Below, in pieces: positions 57,601 through 64,000 of a stretch of DNA of 64,000 nt (position 1 is the stretch's first letter; the number at the start of each line of letters is the position of its first letter). The notes below the pieces were generated by a model. It had not been told where the DNA came from and did no database searches. It worked only from the letters and a program-made list of their open reading frames with translations. A program made the translations under genes and the position numbers. Source of the stretch: Latrodectus hesperus (lineage: Eukaryota; Arthropoda; Arachnida; Araneae; Theridiidae); the NCBI GenBank assembly GCA_037975125.1, contig CM075853.1, forward strand, positions 69,052,268 through 69,116,267, given 5' to 3'.

Positions 57601-57757
57601 TACACTGCTGGTCATCGTAAATGCAACACCCTGAAAGAAGCATGCAAATAACATGAAATTTACAACATGCATTAGAAGAGGTGAAATATGCAAAAGTTTT
57701 TTATTAAGTGATATACGATACTTTTCTAAAAGTATCGTATATCACTTAATAAAAAAC
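57601..57757 (+). mobile_element. Solo Tc1-like terminus with adjacent hairpin
   Basis: After a TA, CACTGCTGGTCATCGTAAAT and GCAACACCCTGAAAGAAGC resemble the terminus of a group of arthropod Tc1/mariner elements. No second terminus was found. A perfect palindrome follows (57696-57757). The fragment may be the remnant of a MITE or a recombined end. Confidence 0.4.
57696..57757. repeat. Perfect 30-bp palindrome with 2-nt loop
   Basis: The left arm, 57696-57725 (starting GTTTTTTATTAAGTGATATA), and right arm, 57728-57757, are exact reverse complements separated by CT. Confidence 0.97.
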
Positions 57758-58387
57758 AACAAAATTTTTCATTTATTACGATTATGTAAATTATAATTTT
57801 TTATTAATGTATCAGAATCAACATTTCAATCACAGGAAAGTTTGTTTCATATTATTAAATGAATCCGAGAACCATTGCAAATAAATAAAAAGAAATCATA
57901 TTTTCGATATTAAAATATTTTGCATCAATTATCTTTTCTACAAAAAGTATTATTCATTTTCATTCAATTGAATTATTTATTTTTCACTTTCTTTAAATGG
58001 TATGGACATGTACGTTAACTTTTCAACTTGATAAAATTAGTTTTCCCTTATACTTTCAAAGTAATGTTATATAATTCTAAATGCAGATGGCTTCACAAGA
58101 ATTTTATGAAAAATTAAACTGTACATAATTATACATAAAAACTTTAGAAAATCAGAATAAATATTTGCAATAAATGAAAAAAAATCCTCTAGAATTGAGC
58201 CACTTTATCACATATATGTGTCTTTTCCATTTCAAAAATAAGATTTACTAACTTTTAAGATTTTGAATGTTATATATTTTCTGCATTTTGATTAGAAGAA
58301 AATAATATTTACTGATAAAATTAAAAGAAATGTGTTATCTGCTGTCACTTTCTCAGATGAAACAATAAGCATTAACACACACACACG

Positions 58388-58426
<39 letters not shown>

Positions 58427-58990
58427 GTATTATTTATATAAATTTTTTAAATTAATATATAAATAAAGACCAATTTTTTTATTTTAAATAATATAATTAT
58501 TTTCATAAAGTTTACTATTTTTGACGAAAAAAAGAAAACAAGATAGTAATGAAAAATTGTTTTTAATTTTTATAATACCTATTGATTTCTATAAAAGCTA
58601 TATAATTTTAATTAATCAATTTTGAAATCAAGAAACTTAAGTCTTATCAAAGGAATGAAAAAACAATTCAATTGCTACAGCAGTATCTAATAATATTTGC
58701 ATTTTTCAATTTCAATTTATATTTCAGCTAAATAAAGGAAAAATATTCATAGTTTTACTATAACATCAGTTCTGATAAAATGTTTCTTAATTTTCGAAGC
58801 TAATCTTCATATTTTAACAAATTAATTTCATTTTTGAGAGAATAAAATCAGTTGTTAAAAGATGTGTCACACATTAGAACAATGATAAAAATTAAACATA
58901 AAAATGTTATACGTTAAATGTTAAACATTTTTAAAAATGCAAGCAAAATATTTAAAGAAATTAGAATAATAAAAATTAAAAACACACATT
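57758..58990. other. AT-rich non-coding stretch with CA/TA microsatellite
   Basis: A compound (CA)n(TA)n tract lies at 58375-58426. Nothing else can be supported. Confidence 0.6.
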
Positions 58991-58999
58991 TTGTTATGT

Positions 59000-61260
59000 A
59001 ACATCTTTGGATTTCTTCTAATTATTTGTAAACTGAACGGCGAACAAACAAACGTACCACACTGCATTGAAGGAGCGTTCTATGTGAAATGTAGCCAGAA
59101 TTATGCAAAATTATAGTGGAAAATTCCTGCAAAATGTCTTTGTATGCAAGTAATTAGAGGCCATTTATGTTGCGTGTTATTCCATAAAAAATTTACCTTG
59201 CGTATTTTGCGATTCAATAAAGGAATACACATTTAAAGAAAAAACTGTGTATTTTTATTTAAATCATATCTTCCGTTAATTTTCTTATACCATTTAAAAC
59301 CATTTGTGGGAACGAATGGATGATTAAACGGACTCATGTATAAATTTCAGATGTATTAACATAAAAAGACAGACATTTGTACAGTTTAGTTTACAGCAAA
59401 ATTTTGCTTGACCAATGCATCAAGATATTTTTGCGTTTTTCACTTTAAATATTTTTTGCTTTTAGATATTTGCAGGATTTTAATATAAGTTACTTAGATA
59501 TTATACATGAATAATATCACGACTGCTGGCATTACACATGCTCTGCATTACACAACAGAAATATTATTCTTAAATTTTGCTTTGTTTTCTTTTTCAAAAC
59601 TTAAAAAAAAATTCCACATCGAAAAAAGTATAAATTTTCTTTAAAATGTAAAACTCTATCGCTTAAAACAAACGAATAAAATATTTACTTATTTTTATCA
59701 AAATCAACATTTATGGAGCCGTTACTTTGACTTTCATACTTTTGTCTAGACAGAACATTGACTCTCCTTTTACACACAGAAATAATTCTAATAATCAAAA
59801 ATAATCAGTTTTTAATTTAAATATGTAACATCATCTGCTTATTCTAATTTTAAACAGTAACAAAATCAATCTTTTTCTTTCGATTTTAATTTTTCACGAA
59901 CAATATAAAACAGAGCGTTTTGAGTCAGTTCTGTTTTTAAATGTTAACAGTTTAAATTCAAGAATTTTATTGTACATATTACACATTTACAAAGATAAAC
60001 TTCAGTATACATGTAAATTGACATGCAGAAACAAATAATATACCAAATACATTCACTATTAGTAGACAAACTTATAACATCCATGCAAACGTTTGAACAA
60101 AATTTAATCAAACCAGAAGTTAGAACGGCTAATGTTACAAAACAAAAGTTATGTTATTCGGATTAATTTTAATACAAAACATGTTATTATTTCAACATGC
60201 CAACATTATCAGGATGACAATGAAATTTGTTAGAACACACACATAATAAAAGTTACCTGTTTTCTGGATGAAAACGAAATAGTTTGGTGAAATTCTAATT
60301 TGAAATACATCTGTTCCGTTTGTGTATGAAAACGAACGACTCGGAGAAATTCAAAAATGAAATGCATTCCCGATGAACACATAATCAGGAAAATTCCGAT
60401 GTGAAATTATAACTAACTTAATATAGTTAAAACTGAACATCAATCAAATAGAAAACAATGGGAAATAAACCAGATTATATATAAAGTTAGAAGATATATT
60501 ACCAATAATTAAACAAAGTTATTAATGGACCGGATGGTTCGCTTTCCACTTCTCACATCTCCCTTCCACAATCTTCTAACTCTATTTCTTATTGGATATT
60601 GTAATTAACTCTATTGGGAAGTGACGCAACCTCTTGTCAGTAGAGTTAATATATATCTGATACAAGCATATTTTTGTTAATTTTTTTTATTTTTACATTC
60701 CGTAGAGATGAATTCTATATCAATCGTTTCAATTCGGAATAAATGTTTATAAATGAAAATCAAAACCATTTATTTAACTAACACAGTTAACCTATGACAT
60801 TCATATTTAAAGAGAAAAAAAGCACTATTAAGATATTCTAAGCAAAAGTAAGAAATAATACAAAATTCCTATACGCAATATATCTAAATATGAACGCAAG
60901 ACTTTATTTTGCATTATCACGCACAGTATGGTGTTAGTAATCCTATAAAAAAACCGTTTGACACAGCTGATAGTTCAGTGTTAGGAAATATAAAGCAATA
61001 CAAGACAGAATAACGTGTTTTAATATTTGAAAATTACTTCCAATGTAATTTGTATATAGCAACAATAAGAAATTTGGAATTTATGACATAATGCTTGTTT
61101 AAAATGTCATTTACAACTGTTTACGTCCACAAGCACAAGCCTCGCTGTCATTAAAAAAAGAAATATAAAGCTGCATCCACGAAATTGAGCCTCATTGATG
61201 CAAAATTGTATTGGAAAATTTCGGTAAAAGTGCATGCGTGAAAGCAAATACATAGAAGCT
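59000..61260 (+). repeat. Long non-coding repeat (LNR), copy C
   Basis: Blocks at 59250-59350, 59430-59530 and 60655-61190 match copy B in the same order (for example ACATTCCGTAGAGATGAATT, and CAGTATGGTGTTAGTAATCC at about 60924). Roughly 59530-60650 is longer than the corresponding part of copy B, consistent with an insertion or a deletion. Inside this stretch, 60255-60406 shows a degenerate array with a period of about 55 bp (GAAAACGAAATAGTTTGGTG / GAAAACGAACGACTCGGAGA). Confidence 0.7.
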
Positions 61261-61489
61261 ATAAACTGTGTGCATTTTTTCAAAAAGTAATTATTTAGTT
61301 TATAATATATGATTAAATATAAAAAATATTTAAAGTATAAAAGGCTTTTTGTCGAAAGGAATTTTGCGTGAATTATGAGGCATCCTGTAAAATACTTTGT
61401 TAAGTAAAATAGTCTGATAGCGTATATTTAAAAATTATGGTAATGTAAAGAAAAACAAGTTGGTATAGATTTGTACGTAATGTCTTATT

Positions 61490-62228
61490 ATAAAAGAAAA
61501 ACTTCATTTTTTCATATTATCAGCAGTATGGAGTTGGTAATCCTAAAAAAATGATTTGCAAAAATATCTAATAAGAGGAGCATAAGCACACACGCATTGA
61601 AGGCGGAAATTTAAAATCACTTAAAAAAATTCAGCTAAATTTTACAAATAGAAACAATTTTAATAAAGCAAACTTCTCTTAAATTTTAAAGTCTATCATG
61701 ACTTTTTATTTTACATTATTTTAACAAAATATAAATTTGAGTTTTTGCAGAATAAAATTAATTATTAAAAAATAATTTAAAATCATCCGACCAGGAAATC
61801 CTAAATTATTGGTTTTTCTAATAATTGGCAATTAACCGCGGATATAAGAAATTTACTCTTGCAGACGCCTAGTTACGCAATTTTTTCAAAACCTATCAGT
61901 CTCACACACATGTTTAAATAAAAAAAACTTTGACAATTTAAATTTATGACAAATGCCAGCAACAGAATCAATCAAATAGCAATGTTAGTGAATATTTCAA
62001 ATAAAGAAAACACCACCAACACATATCTTATTTGATCGCCATACAGTTTAATGAAACAAGAAGTTAAAGAAATAAAACAGCAGCAATCTATTTTATCGAA
62101 AACTAGTAACAAACTACCCGAAATTCGTTGCTTTTAACAATACAACCTAATGTGAGTTATTTTCTCCGGGAGAATCACTGGGCTGCAATGTTTTATATTT
62201 ATTTTTATTATAATTATAAAGGTGGTAA

Positions 62229-62315
<87 letters not shown>

Positions 62316-63850
62316 AAGATAAAATAATGTTAAATTTTTTAAATATTACACAGTTTATACATAAATTTTAATTTTTTTAAGATATAGTTTATTATTTGCA
62401 GACAATTCTTCCTAATTGAATGATACTACCAATATTTTTGGATGGACGCAATTTAAATATAATATACATAAAGTATATATAATACATTAATTTTGATACG
62501 CAATCATAAATTTTCGGTCACATTACATGCATTGCTGACATTTCATGAAATATTCTTGGCTTTTAAAATCTCTGTTTTTTTAACGTTAAGCCAATATTGA
62601 ATGCATGGATTGAATTCATCCGTCCATTTCAATGATAAAGAATGTTTCGCCAACCTCACCAAAGACTATTTGACAAGAGATTGATTAAATTAATGAAAAT
62701 TAAGTATTACACAATAGGCCAAGTAGTCTCGAATATTAACCATTGTAGGAAATTAATTTTGCATTTTTCGTTTCAAATATTTTGTGGTTTCAGAATTTTT
62801 CAAGATTGAAATATAAGTTACTTTGATATTACACATCAATAGTATCATGATTCCTCTCTAACACAGTAATATTTGCTTAATTCTATAATGCCTGCACCTC
62901 ACATGGAGTTTTTAAATTTACCAACAATACAAATTAGTTTGATATTCTCAATAGTTGAGCTAAAAATTTAAATCCTCCAACTAAAAATTTAAATCATTAA
63001 AAAATAAATATGGGATTATCTTAACATTCTTATTATACACTTACTACGCAAACCAATTATGTTAAGAAAAACAACAAATGTTGAAGAAATCATTTTTCTT
63101 CGACATAAATTGAAGCTAAATTAAAATCACACGACCACAGGATGATGACATCTAGAAATCCCACTTTAAAATATTTTTAGTATAATTTTAATGAAAGAAA
63201 TAAGTATGTAAATAAATATATTTTATGCCAATAATATAATTTTTATTCAGTTTATATTTAATAATTTTTTATTTTCATTCAGGAGAGAGGAAATAAATAT
63301 CAATACCTTTCCAATTCGAAAACAATATTTTTAAACTAAAATCATAACCATTTATTTAACTGATGTATTAAACGAACAATGAGATTTATATTTAAGAGGA
63401 AAAAGGGCACAATGAATTCAGATACTCTGAGCAAAATAAAAATAATGCAAAATTTTTGTACAAAAAAAATACATTTTTATAAATGCAAAATTTCATTTTG
63501 TCTCATTATCTGCAGTATGGAGTTAGTAATCATATAAAAAACCGTTTGACAGCTGATAGTTTAGTGTTAGTAAATATAAAGCATTATAAGACAGAATAAT
63601 GTGTTTAAATTCATTAAAATTACTTAATATAAAATTTATTTACACAAATATTTATGTATAACAATAAGAATTCTAAAATTTATATGACATAAAACTTTTT
63701 TCCTTTAAAGTCTTTTTTCCTATAAATTTATTTGCCTAAACGTCTACGACAACAAACACAAAGGCTCGCTGTCATTAAAAAAAAGAAATATAAATTTGCA
63801 CACACGAAATTTTGCCACATTTATACAAAATGGTCTTGGTATAATGGAAA
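61490..63850 (+). repeat. Long non-coding repeat (LNR), copy D
   Basis: Blocks match copy B in order: AATTATAAAGGTGGT before the TA/GATA tract (62207-62230), GGATGGACGCAATTT (62440), GCATTTTTCGTTTCAAATAT (62760), CAGTATGGAGTTAGTAATCA (63512) and GGCTCGCTGTCATTAAAAAA (63763). An extra partial CAGTATGGAGTTGGTAATCC occurs at about 61525. Copies C and D are adjacent in the same orientation, suggesting a tandem arrangement. Confidence 0.7.
62233..62314. repeat. Compound (TA)n(GATA)n microsatellite
   Basis: A TA tract (62233-62273) passes into about nine GATA units (62276-62314). Confidence 0.95.
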
Positions 63851-64000
63851 AGAGTGTTCTGCTTTAGATATTAGTTAATTGGATTGATAGGTATCTTTTG
63901 CCGAATTTCCTGTGAGGAATTTAAATTTTGGTTTTTTTCTGATCTTTAATAACTAGTATCTGATTTCTAGGACTTATAACAAAATTTATCTATCTTGTAA

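Noticed and set aside
62276..62314. A CRISPR-like or regulatory array
   Set aside because: Simple GATA microsatellite without spacers.

Overview
The window looks like intergenic or intronic DNA from an AT-rich arthropod nuclear genome. A spider or other arachnid is my best guess, from the mix of Jockey-type LINEs, tRNA-headed SINEs, Tc1/mariner elements and very long (TA)n tracts, but nothing in the sequence fixes the species. I found no convincing host gene. Every coding stretch I could identify belongs to a transposable element, and all of them are broken. There is no operon, bacterial-type signal, CRISPR array or functional-looking tRNA/rRNA.

Layout. 0.6-1.0 kb: a tRNA-headed SINE next to a weak copia-like remnant. 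4.4-5.2 kb: a solo hAT-like end and a SINE tail. 6.7-10.5 kb: a nest in which a 2.66-kb non-autonomous hAT-like element sits inside a minus-strand Jockey reverse transcriptase, with an 8-bp target duplication; the LINE frame rejoins across it. 12.0-15.1 kb: SINEs, including one inserted in another, a Jockey C-terminus and a 142-bp (TA)n tract. 15.1-18.2 kb: a mariner inserted into the last codon of a Tc1-like transposase pseudogene. 19.6-21.9 kb: foldback structures and (TA)n tracts. 24.7-29.6 kb: the C-terminal end of a second LINE type, followed by a roughly 2-kb tandem duplication. 29.6-35.2 kb: a piggyBac relic between two copies of a long non-coding repeat. 39.2-39.6 kb: another Jockey C-terminus. 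44.5-45.6 kb: a chimeric Tc1-like relic with a GC-richer foreign block. 48.5-53.1 kb: two complete-ended Tc1-like elements with double inverted/direct repeats, separated by a third SINE family. 57.6-57.8 kb: a solo Tc1-like end and a perfect 30-bp palindrome. 59.0-63.9 kb: two more copies of the long non-coding repeat. The remaining DNA is AT-rich and shows no feature I can support.

The elements interact only as layers of insertion, and several nests give a relative order of events (LINE before hAT-like; Tc1 before mariner; SINE-A before SINE-B). No new biological system is evident. The most useful observations are the precise nested insertions, the modular SINE tails, the long (TA)n tracts at foldback centres, and an unclassified repeat of roughly 2 kb present about four times.
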